Counted from the first letter of the stretch, positions 1 to 8,523 are shown. The stretch: 64,000 nucleotides of DNA from Actinomadura meyerae (GCF_900188445.1 NZ_FZOR01000008.1:62001-126000); one strand, 5' to 3'. The notes: a model not told the origin generated them from the sequence alone. A program made the numbers and translations.

Positions 1-2
1 CC

Positions 3-1526
3 CGCCGGCACCGGCTGGCGGTGTTCGGCGGGCTGCTGCTCGCCGGGCTGATGTCCTCGCTGGACGCGACGGTGCTCGGCACCGCGCTGCCGGCCATCGT
101 CGGGGACCTCGGCGGGCTCGACCGGATCGCCTGGGTGTCCACGGCCTACGTGCTGGCCACCAGCGTCACCGTCCCGCTGTCGGGCCGCCTCGGCGACCTG
201 TTCGGCCGCCGCGCGGTCCTGCTGACCGGGCTCCTCGGCTTCCTGGCCGGGTCGGCGGCCTGCGGGGCCGCCCCCACCATGACCTGGCTGATCGCGTTCC
301 GGGCGGTGCAGGGCGCCGCCGCCGGCTGCCTGATGAGCTCGATGTTCGCGCTCACCGGCGACCTGTTCGAGCCGCGCGAGCGCGCGAAGTACCAGGGCTA
401 CTCGGCGGTGGTCTTCGCGGTGTCGAGCATCGCGGGGCCGCTGCTCGGCGGGTTCCTCACCGACCACGCCTCGTGGCGGTGGGTGTTCTACGTCAACCTG
501 CCCCTCGGCCTCGCCGCAACGGCCACCACCGTGCTGTTCCTGCGGCTGCCCCGGCCCGGGGGCAGGCCGCGCGTCGACTACCCCGGCATCGTGCTGCTCG
601 GCGCGGCCGTCACCTGCTTCACCCTGTTCACCAGCTGGGCCGGGACGCGGTACACCTGGGACTCGCCGGCCGTGCTCGCGCCGGCGGCCGGCTCGGCCGC
701 GCTGTTCGCCGCGTGGGTGCTCGCCGAGCGGCGCGCCGCCGAGCCGATCGTCCCGCCGCGCCTGTTCCGCGACCGGTCGTTCGCCGTCGCGAGCGCCGTG
801 GCGGCCGTCGGCGGCGCCACCGGTTTCGGGCTCGCCACGTACCTGCCGATGTTCTTCCAGGTCGTCGGGGGAGTGGACGCCACCCGCTCGGGACTGCTGC
901 TCCTGCCGATGATGGGCGCGCTGCTGGCCGCCTCGGTCGCCGCGGGCCGCTACATCCACCGCACCGGCCGCTACCACCGGCTGCCGGCGGCGAGCATGGC
1001 GGTCAGCGGGGCGGGCATCGCGCTGCTCGCCACCATGGACACCGGGACGGGAGTGGCGACAGCCGGCTGCTACATGGCCGTCCTCGGCTTCGGTGCCGGG
1101 CTGTCGCAGCAGGTCGTGATGCTGATCGCGCAGAACGCGGCGCCGCGCCGCGACCTCGGCGCGGCGAGCTCCGGGGTGTTCGCCGCCCGGATGCTCGGCA
1201 CCGCCGCCGGGATGGCCGTCTTCGGTGCGATCGTGGCGAACCGGTTCGCCGAGGAGGTCGTCCGGCGCGCCCCGGACGGGCGGGTCCCCGCGTTCGCCGA
1301 CGCCGTCCGCCCCGAGGTCCTGGCCGCCCTCCCCGCGCCCGTGCGGGGCGCCGTCGCCGCCGCCTTCGCGGACGCGTTCTCCACCGTGTTCCTCGCCGCG
1401 CTCCCCGTCGTCGCGGTGGGGCTGGCGGCGGCGCTGGCGCTGCGGCACGTCCCGCTGGCGCCGCGCGGCCCCCGGCCCGCCGGCGATGAGGAGCCCGGTG
1501 CCGGTGAGCGGGGCGGCGAACGCTAG
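3..1526 (+). CDS. MFS drug exporter, DHA2-like (5' end outside window)
   Basis: Major facilitator superfamily permease, probably a proton-driven multidrug exporter in the cytoplasmic membrane. The first helix carries the DHA2-type motif SSLDATVLGTALPAIVGDL, followed by GRLGDLFGRR (the conserved loop 2-3 motif) and many hydrophobic segments consistent with 12-14 helices over about 505 residues. The reading frame is open to the window edge and reads RRHRLAVFGG before a possible GTG at 21. Family members usually have a basic cytoplasmic leader here, so I treat the gene as 5'-truncated by the window. It converges on the response regulator with a few bases of overlap at the stops. Substrate unknown. 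Confidence 0.85.
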   Translation, partial: RRHRLAVFGGLLLAGLMSSLDATVLGTALPAIVGDLGGLDRIAWVSTAYVLATSVTVPLSGRLGDLFGRRAVLLTGLLGFLAGSAACGAAPTMTWLIAFRAVQGAAAGCLMSSMFALTGDLFEPRERAKYQGYSAVVFAVSSIAGPLLGGFLTDHASWRWVFYVNLPLGLAATATTVLFLRLPRPGGRPRVDYPGIVLLGAAVTCFTLFTSWAGTRYTWDSPAVLAPAAGSAALFAAWVLAERRAAEPIVPPRLFRDRSFAVASAVAAVGGATGFGLATYLPMFFQVVGGVDATRSGLLLLPMMGALLAASVAAGRYIHRTGRYHRLPAASMAVSGAGIALLATMDTGTGVATAGCYMAVLGFGAGLSQQVVMLIAQNAAPRRDLGAASSGVFAARMLGTAAGMAVFGAIVANRFAEEVVRRAPDGRVPAFADAVRPEVLAALPAPVRGAVAAAFADAFSTVFLAALPVVAVGLAAALALRHVPLAPRGPRPAGDEEPGAGERGGER

Positions 1527-2188
1527 TCGTCGAGGGCGGCGTCGTGGACGAGGAGCGCGATCTGCACCCGGTTGTTCAGGTCGAGCTTGGTCAGCAGCCG
1601 CGACACGTACGCCTTCACCGTGGCGACGCTGAGCGACAGCTCCCGGCCGATCTCGCTGTTGGTCCGGCCCTGCCCGACGAGCGCCGCCACGGCCCGCTCG
1701 CCGTCGGTGAGCCGGGCCAGCAGCTCGCGGGCGCGGTCGCGGCGCGGGTCGCCGCCGCGCTCGGCCAGGTACGCCATCATCTTGCGCAGCACCGCCGGCG
1801 ACATCATCGGCTCGCCCGCCGCGACCTGCCGGATCGCCCGGACGATCTCCGGCGGCGGGGTGTGCTTCAGCAGGAAGCCGCTCGCGCCCGCCCGCATCGC
1901 CCGCAGGATGTGGTCGTCGGTGTCGAACGTCGTCAGGATGATGATCTCCGGCGGCTCGCGCCGGGAGCGCAGCAGCTCCGTGGCCGCGAGCCCGTCCACC
2001 CGCGGCATCCGGATGTCCATCAGGACGACGTCGGGCCGGTGCTCGTTGACGGCGGAGACGACCTCGGCGCCGTCGGCGACGTCGGCGACCACCTCGACGC
2101 CGGCGGCGCTCGCCAGCATCATCGACAGGCCGGCCCGGACGAGCGCGTCGTCGTCGACGATCAGCACCCGGATGGGAGGGGAGTCCAT
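1523..2188 (-). CDS. NarL/FixJ-family response regulator
   Basis: Two-component response regulator of 221 aa. The receiver domain (about residues 6-120) has the acidic pocket DDD at 12-14, the phospho-acceptor Asp58 in LMDIRMP, the conserved Thr in ILTTFD and Lys in FLLKHT. The C-terminal LuxR-type HTH (about 155-215) reads LTDGERAVAALVGQGRTNSE and ATVKAYVSRLLTKL. It is the last gene of a minus-strand unit behind a sensor kinase and a flavin-binding protein, so the kinase at 2618-3832 is its likely partner. The neighbouring convergent MFS exporter may be a target, but nothing in the sequence proves this. Confidence 0.93.
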   Translation of the reverse strand: MDSPPIRVLIVDDDALVRAGLSMMLASAAGVEVVADVADGAEVVSAVNEHRPDVVLMDIRMPRVDGLAATELLRSRREPPEIIILTTFDTDDHILRAMRAGASGFLLKHTPPPEIVRAIRQVAAGEPMMSPAVLRKMMAYLAERGGDPRRDRARELLARLTDGERAVAALVGQGRTNSEIGRELSLSVATVKAYVSRLLTKLDLNNRVQIALLVHDAALDD

Positions 2189-2208
2189 CCGATCACCCTA
2201 TTGGCCGG

Positions 2209-2637
2209 TCAGGGCCGGCGCAGGCGGCGCCCGCTGACCTCGTGGGCCGACAGCCGGAACCACTCGTCGCGGTCGCCGCCCGGCCACGGCCGCACCTGGG
2301 CGGTCTCCGCCCGCTCCTGCTCGGTCAGGTGGTGGGTGCCGCCGCGCAGCAGCACGCTCCACCCGAGGTGGTCGGTCTCGTCGAAGCGGTCGACCTGGAA
2401 CGCCGCCCGGACCTCCCCGCCCACCACCGAGGTCAGCAGGCTGCGGTTCATCCGGCCGGACGACGACGTCCGGAAGACCACCGCGTCGCCGTCGACGGCG
2501 TAGTTCACCGGGATCACCGTGGGACCCTCGCCGTCGTCGAACGCGACCCGGCCGATGACGCCGCCCTCGAGGAGCCGCATGCACTCGTCGCGGTCGAGTT
2601 CTTCCAGGACGGGCTGGTCAGAGGAGTTGGCTGCCAT
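2209..2637 (-). CDS. Pyridoxamine 5'-phosphate oxidase-like flavin-binding protein
   Basis: Small split-barrel protein of about 142 aa, PPOx/FMN-binding superfamily. Visible family features are GVIGRVAFDDGEGPTVIPV (first strands), then AVVFRTSSSGRMN and LGWSVLLRGGTHHL. Members bind FMN, F420 or heme; which one cannot be told here. I chose the ATG at 2637 (MAANSSDQ) over an upstream ATG because homologues start near here; it overlaps the kinase stop by 20 nt. It lies between a kinase and its regulator, which suggests a redox-related accessory or output role (inference). The usual catalytic residues of true PdxH are not evident. Confidence 0.85.
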   Translation of the reverse strand: MAANSSDQPVLEELDRDECMRLLEGGVIGRVAFDDGEGPTVIPVNYAVDGDAVVFRTSSSGRMNRSLLTSVVGGEVRAAFQVDRFDETDHLGWSVLLRGGTHHLTEQERAETAQVRPWPGGDRDEWFRLSAHEVSGRRLRRP

Positions 2638-3832
2638 GCACCTCACCCTTCCCGCCGGCCTCGGCGGCATGCGCGGCCCGGAGCGGCAGCCGGGCGCGCA
2701 GCCGGAACCGGCCGTCGCCGGTGCGGCCGTGCTCCAGCGTCCCGCCGAGCAGCGCCACCCGCTCGGCGAGGCCGACGAGGCCCGCCCCCGCGCCCGGCAG
2801 CGCCCGCGGCAGCGCCGCCGGAGGCGGCCCCGGCGGGAGTCCGTTGACGATCTCGATGTCCAGGTCGTCGCCGGCGGCGAGGACGACCCGGACGTCCGCG
2901 CCCGGCGCGTGCTTGCGCGCGTTGGTCAGCCCCTCCTGGACGATCCGGTAGGCGTGCCGCCCGACCCGGTCGGGGACCGCCCCGGGGTCGGGGACGCCGT
3001 CCTCCAGCACCACGCGGGCACCGGCGCGCCGCGACTCGCGGACGAGCTCCGCCACGTCGGCGAGCGTCGGCTGCGGCCGGTCGGGCTCGGCGCCGGCCGC
3101 GTCGTCGCGCAGCACGCCGATCACCTGCCGCAGGTCCTCCATCGCCTCGTAGGCGCCGCGGCGGATGATCCCGGCGGCCTCGCGCTGGTCGGCGGGCGCG
3201 TCCGGGCGGTACTCCAGCGCCCCCGCGTGCACGGCCAGCAGCGAGATGCGGTGCGCGAGGACGTCGTGCATCTCCCGGGCGATCCGCTCCCGCTCCAGCA
3301 GCCGGGCCTCCTCCACCCGCAGCCGCTGCTCGGTCTCCGCGGCGCGGGCCCGCTCCTCCATCGACGCGATGAGCTGCCGCCGGGACCGCACCAGCATCCC
3401 CGCCGTGATCAGCACCGCGTACATCAGCGCGAACGTGACGATGCCCTCGCGGAACTGGTGCCAGGTGGAGGTGACCCAGAACAGCGCGGCGATGACCGCC
3501 ATGTTCGCGGCGGCGATCGGCAGGGCCTTCTGCCACGGGCGCAGCATCGCCAGCGAGTACACCGCGATCGCGGCCGCGCCGAGCGCCGACGTCGCCGTCC
3601 ACTGGGCGAAGATCATCGTGACCGCGACGCCGACCGGGTGGCGGCGCCGGAACAGCAGCAGGAACAGCAGGGAGAGCGAGCCGACCGCGAGGTCCCGGGG
3701 CACCGAGATCTCCGCCTCGGGGGGCGGGTCGTCCACCGTGCCGAGGAGCAGCAGGACGCCCAGCACGGCCGCGGCGGCGGTCAGGCCCGCGTCGCCCAGC
3801 CATTCGCCCCTTGAGCGCCGGAACAGATTCAC
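2618..3832 (-). CDS. Sensor histidine kinase, NarL-partner type
   Basis: Membrane sensor kinase of about 404 aa. The N-terminal half has about five or six hydrophobic segments (starting VLGVLLLLGTV), followed by a linker rich in Glu/Arg. The HisKA_3 dimerisation domain holds the phospho-His in REMHDVLAHRIS. The C-terminal ATPase contains RIVQEGLTNARKHA (N box) and GAGAGLVGLAERVALLGG (G box). GTG at 3832 (VNLFRRSRGEW) is taken as start; GTG at 3841 is equally possible. It is the promoter-proximal gene of the unit with the flavin protein and the regulator. The signal is unknown; no large extracytoplasmic sensor domain is present. Confidence 0.9.
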   Translation of the reverse strand: MNLFRRSRGEWLGDAGLTAAAAVLGVLLLLGTVDDPPPEAEISVPRDLAVGSLSLLFLLLFRRRHPVGVAVTMIFAQWTATSALGAAAIAVYSLAMLRPWQKALPIAAANMAVIAALFWVTSTWHQFREGIVTFALMYAVLITAGMLVRSRRQLIASMEERARAAETEQRLRVEEARLLERERIAREMHDVLAHRISLLAVHAGALEYRPDAPADQREAAGIIRRGAYEAMEDLRQVIGVLRDDAAGAEPDRPQPTLADVAELVRESRRAGARVVLEDGVPDPGAVPDRVGRHAYRIVQEGLTNARKHAPGADVRVVLAAGDDLDIEIVNGLPPGPPPAALPRALPGAGAGLVGLAERVALLGGTLEHGRTGDGRFRLRARLPLRAAHAAEAGGKGEVHGSQLL

Positions 3833-3879
3833 CCGGCCCACGGTAGCCGCGCCGCCCGCCCGCGGCGTTCGCCTAGTAT

Positions 3880-3889
3880 TTACATGTAA
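3880..3889. promoter_or_regulatory. Perfect 10-bp palindrome TTACATGTAA
   Basis: TTACATGTAA is a perfect palindrome in an unusually A/T-rich island between the divergent kinase gene and the ferredoxin gene, 48 bp before the ferredoxin start. It is a candidate operator for the SufR-like regulator encoded two genes downstream, or a symmetric promoter element. Assignment is inference. Confidence 0.4.
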
Positions 3890-3937
3890 CATTGTCAGAA
3901 ATAGATGCCGGGGGCGAGTGGAGACGAGGAGCGCGCC

Positions 3938-4261
3938 GTGACCTATGTGATCGCCGAACCGTGCGTCGACGTCAAGGACCGGGCGTGCGTCGACGAGTGC
4001 CCGGTCGACTGCATCTACGAGGGGCGGCGGTCCCTGTACATCCATCCGGACGAATGCGTCGACTGCGGCGCGTGCGAACCGGTGTGCCCGGTCGAGGCGA
4101 TCTACTACGAGGACGACGTCCCGGACCGCTGGAAGGACTTCACCCGGGCCAACGCCGAGTTCTTCGACGACCTCGGCTCGCCCGGCGGCGCGGCCAAGCT
4201 CGGCGCGCTGGACCGCGACCATCCGCTGGTCGCCGCGCTGCCGCCGGCGGGAGAGGGCTGA
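3938..4261 (+). CDS. fdxA: 7Fe ferredoxin ([3Fe-4S][4Fe-4S])
   Basis: Cytoplasmic electron carrier of about 107 aa. Cys9, Cys17 and Cys50 fit the [3Fe-4S] site, and Cys21, Cys40, Cys43 and Cys46 the [4Fe-4S] site; Cys25 matches the free Cys seen in Azotobacter-type 7Fe ferredoxins. The C-terminal half (DRWKDFTRANAEFFDDLG) is the extension typical of this family. GTG at 3938 is chosen because the strong GACGAGGAG ribosome site lies just ahead; an upstream ATG at 3905 lacks one. The next gene starts one base after the stop, so the two are co-transcribed. In actinobacteria FdxA often feeds cytochrome P450s or serves under low oxygen; its partner here is unknown. Confidence 0.95.
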   Translation: MTYVIAEPCVDVKDRACVDECPVDCIYEGRRSLYIHPDECVDCGACEPVCPVEAIYYEDDVPDRWKDFTRANAEFFDDLGSPGGAAKLGALDRDHPLVAALPPAGEG

Positions 4262-4262
4262 G

Positions 4263-4895
4263 ATGAGCGCTGAACGCTCCCGCCGCGAGGAGGTCCTGGA
4301 CATCCTGCGCGACGCCGGTACCGCGCTGGGCGTCGCGGAGGTCGCCGAGCGGCTCGGCGTCCACGCCAACACCGCGCGCTTCCACCTGGACGCCCTGACC
4401 GCCGAGGGCGCCGTCGAGCGCACCGCCGAGCAGCCGTCCGGTCCCGGCCGCCCCCGCACCGTCTACGCCCCGCGCCCCGGCATGGACCGCGGCGGAGCCC
4501 GCGGCTACCGCCTGCTCGCCCAGATCCTGCTCAGTCGGCTCGCCTCGGAGGGGCCCGCCGCCCGCGAGAGCGCCACGCGCGCGGGCCGCGAGTGGGGCCG
4601 CTACCTGGTCGACCGGCCGCCGCCGTTCCAGCGGCTGAGCGCCGAGGAGGCGACCGACCGGCTCACCGCCCTGCTGGACGACCTGGACTTCGCCCCCCGG
4701 CAGGGCGGCGACCTCATCCGGCTGCGGCACTGCCCGTTCCTGGAGCTCGCCGAGGAGTACGGGCCCCTGGTCTGCGACGTCCACCTCGGCCTCATGCAGG
4801 GCGCGCTGAAGGAGCTGGACGCGCCGGTCGAGGCCGACCGGCTGGAGCCCTTCGCCGAGCCCGGCGCCTGCCTCGCGCACCTGCGCCGCGACTGA
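4263..4895 (+). CDS. SufR/DeoR-like HTH regulator with conserved cysteines
   Basis: DNA-binding regulator of 210 aa. The N-terminal winged HTH (about residues 8-70) reads LGVAEVAERLGVHANTARFH and carries the GRPRTVY wing. The C-terminal half holds Cys157, Cys171 and Cys203 in RLRHCPFLE, GPLVCDVH and PGACLAHL, spaced like three of the four Fe-S ligand candidates of SufR (compare SufR in this window, Cys191, Cys204, Cys232); the first Cys of the SufR CxxxC pair is missing. It starts 1 bp after fdxA. I infer that it senses an Fe-S cluster or redox state and controls fdxA. An ArsR-type metal sensor is an alternative. Confidence 0.85.
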   Translation: MSAERSRREEVLDILRDAGTALGVAEVAERLGVHANTARFHLDALTAEGAVERTAEQPSGPGRPRTVYAPRPGMDRGGARGYRLLAQILLSRLASEGPAARESATRAGREWGRYLVDRPPPFQRLSAEEATDRLTALLDDLDFAPRQGGDLIRLRHCPFLELAEEYGPLVCDVHLGLMQGALKELDAPVEADRLEPFAEPGACLAHLRRD

Positions 4896-4917
4896 CCCGG
4901 GGCCCGGGGCGCGGGCG

Positions 4918-5250
4918 TCAGCCCACCTTGGCGACGGTGAGCAGGACCGCCGCGTCCTCCACCGCCTCCAGGCTGTGCCGCTCGTCCGGGACGATCAGCA
5001 GGTCGCCGGACATCCCGTCCCACGAGTTCTCCCCGGCGATCAGCCGGACCCGCCCGTGCAGGACGTGGATGGTCGCCTCGCCGGGGTTCTCGTGCTCCGA
5101 CAGGGTGGTGCCCGCCGTCAGGGCCACCAGCGTCTGGCGCAGGACGCGCTCATGGCCGCCGTAGACGGTGTCCGCGCTGCGCCCGGTCGAGCCGGCCGCG
5201 GCCCGCTTCAGATGGTCACGTACCTGTGCGTCCAACGAGAGCTTCTGCAT
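4918..5250 (-). CDS. Cupin-domain protein
   Basis: Single-domain cupin of about 110 aa. The double-stranded beta-helix signature is visible as LTAGTTLSEHENPGEATIHV (motif 1, with His and Glu metal ligands) and GDLLIVPDERHSLEA (motif 2, with the final His). The start ATG at 5250 (MQKLSLDAQ) follows a GAGG ribosome site; longer versions have no such site. Small stand-alone cupins bind metals or small ligands and act as isomerases, dioxygenases or sensors, and no specific substrate can be assigned. It converges on the SufR-like regulator and has no evident operon partner. Confidence 0.85.
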   Translation of the reverse strand: MQKLSLDAQVRDHLKRAAAGSTGRSADTVYGGHERVLRQTLVALTAGTTLSEHENPGEATIHVLHGRVRLIAGENSWDGMSGDLLIVPDERHSLEAVEDAAVLLTVAKVG

Positions 5251-5353
5251 GGCCTCAAGTCTGCCCCTGATCGCGCCGGGCACACGGGACGCGGGGCATC
5301 TGAGACGCCGCGCACACGGGCCTTCGCGCCCACGGGACCACACGGGCGCGCGG

Positions 5354-6559
5354 TCAGCCGAGCGGGAGGCCCGTCACCGGCTTGCCGGTCGCGCTGCCCG
5401 CCAGCCAGCCGTCCCAGTCCTTCGCCCACGGCGTCGGGCCGTTGCCGAACTGGAGCTGCCGGGACGTGCCGGTCACCTTCACGATGTCGCCCCGGTTCGT
5501 GAAGTTGTAGAACCACTTGGCGTCGGACGGGGAGGCGTTCACGCACCCGTGGCTGACGTTGTCGTTGCCCTGCGCGTCGGTCGACCACGGCGCCGAGTGG
5601 ACGAACGTCCCGCTGTAGGTGAGGCGGACGTTCCACTTCGTCGGGATCCGGTACTCGCCGGGGTCGCCGGTCGTCGCCGAGTCCATGACGATGTCGGCGT
5701 TCTTCTCCTGCGCGATCATCGTCCCGCTGTAGCTGTCGTGGCCCGGCTTGCCGAGGCTGACCCTCATCGTCCGGACGGTCCGGCCGCCGTCGGTCACCGT
5801 CGCCCTGTGCTTCTTGGCGTCGATCGTGGTGACGTGCCGCGCGCCCACGGTGAAGCTCGCGCTGCGGTCCTTCGCCCCGTAGACGCCCTCGCCGACCTTC
5901 AGCCCCGCCAGGTGCGCGATGACCTTCACCTTCTGCCCGGACGGCCAGTACTCGCGGGGCCGGAAGTCGACCTCCTTGTCGCTGATCCAGTACCAGGCGC
6001 CCTCGACCGGCTTGGACATCCGCACTTCGAGTGCCTTCTCGACCGCGACCCTGCCCGCCTTGGTGCTCACCGGCCGGGACAGCAGCAGCTGCACCGGCAT
6101 GCCGACGCCGACGGTCTCGCCGTCCAGCGGCGACATGCCCGCCGTCAGCTTCTTCCGCGGCGTCAGCGTCGTGAACGTCGACGTCGCCGTGACGGTCTTG
6201 CCGTCCTTGCCGGTGCCCGTCGCGGTGACCGTGTACGTCGTGGACGGCCGCAGCGTCCACGACGACTTCCACGACGTGCCGTCCGCGGCGAGCTTCCCCT
6301 CGGCCTTGGCGTTCTTCTTGCCGTAGGTGAGCGTGACGCCGGTGAGCCTGCCGTTGCCGGCGGTGACGGTTACGGGCTGGTCGGGCGGCGCCTGACGCGT
6401 CCCGGTGGCGGGCGTGATCGCCAGCTTCACCGCGTCCGCGTCCTTGCCGCCGCCGTCTCCGCCCTTGCCGCCGTCGCCGCCGGAGGAGCAGCCGGCGACG
6501 GCGACGAGCACCGCCCCGGCGACCGCCGCGATCGCCGTCCGGGTCCGACCCTTGCGCAC
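5354..6559 (-). CDS. L,D-transpeptidase lipoprotein (YkuD, Ig-like domains)
   Basis: Cell-wall enzyme of about 401 aa that makes 3-3 cross-links in peptidoglycan. The N-terminus MRKGRTRT plus a hydrophobic stretch and the lipobox VAVAGCSS mark a lipoprotein with its lipid Cys near residue 26. A Gly/Lys/Asp linker and two Ig-like domains follow (about 45-260), then the YkuD domain with the catalytic NVSHGCVN (Cys about 339, His about 337) near residue 340. The domain order matches mycobacterial LdtMt2-type enzymes. GTG at 6559 is favoured because AGGAG precedes it by 7 nt; a GTG at 6574 is an alternative. Monocistronic; divergent promoters are not obvious. Confidence 0.93.
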   Translation of the reverse strand: MRKGRTRTAIAAVAGAVLVAVAGCSSGGDGGKGGDGGGKDADAVKLAITPATGTRQAPPDQPVTVTAGNGRLTGVTLTYGKKNAKAEGKLAADGTSWKSSWTLRPSTTYTVTATGTGKDGKTVTATSTFTTLTPRKKLTAGMSPLDGETVGVGMPVQLLLSRPVSTKAGRVAVEKALEVRMSKPVEGAWYWISDKEVDFRPREYWPSGQKVKVIAHLAGLKVGEGVYGAKDRSASFTVGARHVTTIDAKKHRATVTDGGRTVRTMRVSLGKPGHDSYSGTMIAQEKNADIVMDSATTGDPGEYRIPTKWNVRLTYSGTFVHSAPWSTDAQGNDNVSHGCVNASPSDAKWFYNFTNRGDIVKVTGTSRQLQFGNGPTPWAKDWDGWLAGSATGKPVTGLPLG

Positions 6560-6700
6560 CAGAGAACTCCTCACGCTCGCCTGCCGAGCCCGTTGCGCGG
6601 GTCATCCCGCGTTCAAGGCCCGCACAAGGTATTCACGTGCTCAGGTTATGCGCGGTTCAGTGCGACCCATGAGGCGACGCGGACAGTCTTCGGTGTTCTC

Positions 6701-7453
6701 TCAGCCGGGCAGTTCCGCCGCGGCGGCCGTGTCCAGCAGGAACAGGGTCCGGTCCCGGCCGCGCGCGCCGGCCGCCGGGGCGCGGGCGACGTCGGTCCCC
6801 TCCGCGAGCGCGAACCGGACGGCCTCCGCCTTCGACGCGCCCGCCGCCAGCACCCACACCTCGCGGGCGGCGCGCAGCGACGGGAACGTCAGCGAGATCC
6901 GGGTCGGCGGCGGTTTGGGGGAGTCCCGCACCGCGACCGCGGGGCGCTCGTCGCGCAGCCCCGGCATGCCGGGGAACAGCGACGCGACGTGCGCGTCCGG
7001 GCCGATGCCGAGCATCAGCACGTCGAACTCCGGGACCGCGCCGCCCGTCCCGGCGGCGGCGCGCAGCTCCGCGGCGTACCGCTCGGCCGCCGCGTCGGGG
7101 TCGTCGCCGTCCGGGCCGTCCGGGCCGGGCATCACGTGCACCCGCGCCGGGTCGACCGGGACGTGGTCGAGCAGCGCCGCCCGCGCCCCGGTCTCGTTGC
7201 GCTCGGGGTCGCCGGCGGGGCGGAACCGCTCGTCGCCCCACCACACCTCCACGCGGGCCCAGTCGACCGCGTCGCGGGCGGGGGAGGCGGCGACGGCCGC
7301 CAGCACCGCGGTGCCGGCCCCGCCGCCGGTCAGCACGACCGACGCCGTGCCGCGCGCCGCCTGGGCGTCGGCGATCCGGGTCAGCAGCCGCGCCGCCGCG
7401 GCGGCGGCGAGCAGGTCCTGGTCGCGGTGGACCAGGACCACGGGGCCGCTCAC
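6701..7453 (-). CDS. pgl: 6-phosphogluconolactonase
   Basis: Hydrolyses 6-phosphogluconolactone in the oxidative pentose phosphate pathway. The 250-aa protein has the SIS-like glucosamine-6-phosphate isomerase/6PGL fold: VVLTGGGAGTAVLAAV (phosphate loop), VEVWWGDERFRPAGDPERNE (active-site Asp/Glu), and FDVLMLGIGPDAHVASLFPG, where the DxHxAS segment bears the catalytic His. GTG at 7453 overlaps the opcA stop by 4 nt (GTGA), indicating translational coupling. It is the last gene of the tkt-tal-pgi-zwf-opcA-pgl block, an order conserved in many actinobacteria. Confidence 0.95.
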   Translation of the reverse strand: MSGPVVLVHRDQDLLAAAAAARLLTRIADAQAARGTASVVLTGGGAGTAVLAAVAASPARDAVDWARVEVWWGDERFRPAGDPERNETGARAALLDHVPVDPARVHVMPGPDGPDGDDPDAAAERYAAELRAAAGTGGAVPEFDVLMLGIGPDAHVASLFPGMPGLRDERPAVAVRDSPKPPPTRISLTFPSLRAAREVWVLAAGASKAEAVRFALAEGTDVARAPAAGARGRDRTLFLLDTAAAAELPG

Positions 7454-8523
7454 GCCTGCCCCTCGGCGTCGTGTCCCTCGGCCTCGCGCCCTTCGGCCGC
7501 GCGCCGCTCGGCCTCGTGCCGCTCCGCCGCGTGCCGCTTGGCGGGGCCGGTCGTCGCCGCCGCGTCCGTCGCCGACACCGGCTCGTCCGCCACGCCCGGC
7601 CGCGCCGTCCCGTGGGCGAGGTCCTTGGCGAACCGGGACGCGGCCTCGCGGTACACCTCGTCGGGATCGAGCCGGCGCAGCTCCTCGGCCAGCAGGTCGG
7701 CCATCGGGCGGCGCAGCAGCGACACCTGCCGGTCGGGCTGCCCCGGCCGGCACAGCGTCGCGACCCGCCCGTCCGGGCGGTCGATGACGATGTCGCCGCC
7801 GGTCGTCGTCAGCCGGACGCCGGTGATCCCGGGCCCCTCGGACACGGTCCGGTGCAGCGGCACGCCGAGCCGGACCGACAGCCACGCCGCCAGCAGCTCC
7901 GCGCTCGGGCTGTCGGGCTCGGCGGACACCTCGCCGGACACGATGTCGTCGTGCTCCTGGTCGAGCGCGGCGGCCAGCAGCGACCGCCACGACGTCAGCC
8001 GCGTCCAGGTGAAGTCGGTGTCGCCCGGCCGGTAGCCGTGCGCGAGCTGGGCGAGGGTGCCGAGCCGGTCGCGGGCCGCGTAGGCGTCGGTCACCCGGCG
8101 CTGCGCCAGCGCGCCGAGCGGGTCCTTCGCCGGCACCTTCGGCACCTTGCCGCCCGGCCACCACGTCACCACGGGGGTGTCGGGCATCAGCAGCGGGACG
8201 ACCACGGAGTCGGCGTGCTCGGCGAGCGGCCCGTACATGCGCAGCAGCACGGTCTCGCCCGGCCCGGTCTCGCCCATCCGGATCTCGGCGTCCAGCCGCG
8301 ACGAGCCGCCGCGCGGGTCGCGGGAGATGACGGTGAGCACCCGGCAGGGGTGCTCGCGCGCCGCCTCCGTCGCGGCGCGGACCGCGTCGTACTGCGCCGA
8401 CTCGTCGGTCACGATGATCAGCGTCAGCACCATGCCGACCGCCGGACCGCCCATCAGGTGCCGGGACTGCGTCAGCGCGTCCTGGATCTTGCGGGTGGTG
8501 GTCCCGGTGAGATCGATGTTCAT
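7450..8523 (-). CDS. opcA: Glucose-6-phosphate dehydrogenase assembly protein OpcA
   Basis: 357-aa OpcA, the partner needed for full activity or redox control of glucose-6-phosphate dehydrogenase in cyanobacteria and actinobacteria. Family stretches include RVLTVISRDPRGGSSRLDAE, LRMYGPLAEHADSVVVPLLM and PVVTWWPGGKVP. ATG at 8523 overlaps the zwf stop (TGATG). The C-terminal 30 residues are a low-complexity run of Ala/Glu/Arg/His units (RHAAERHEAERRAAEGREAE) made from imperfect DNA repeats at about 7460-7550, and are probably not part of the folded core. It sits directly after zwf, as usual. Confidence 0.95.
   Translation of the reverse strand: MNIDLTGTTTRKIQDALTQSRHLMGGPAVGMVLTLIIVTDESAQYDAVRAATEAAREHPCRVLTVISRDPRGGSSRLDAEIRMGETGPGETVLLRMYGPLAEHADSVVVPLLMPDTPVVTWWPGGKVPKVPAKDPLGALAQRRVTDAYAARDRLGTLAQLAHGYRPGDTDFTWTRLTSWRSLLAAALDQEHDDIVSGEVSAEPDSPSAELLAAWLSVRLGVPLHRTVSEGPGITGVRLTTTGGDIVIDRPDGRVATLCRPGQPDRQVSLLRRPMADLLAEELRRLDPDEVYREAASRFAKDLAHGTARPGVADEPVSATDAAATTGPAKRHAAERHEAERRAAEGREAEGHDAEGQA

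Noticed and set aside
3833..4459. Longer N-terminus for the sensor kinase reaching 4459
   Set aside because: The extension would run antisense through the clear ferredoxin gene and has no kinase-like or membrane sequence; GTG at 3832 fits the family.
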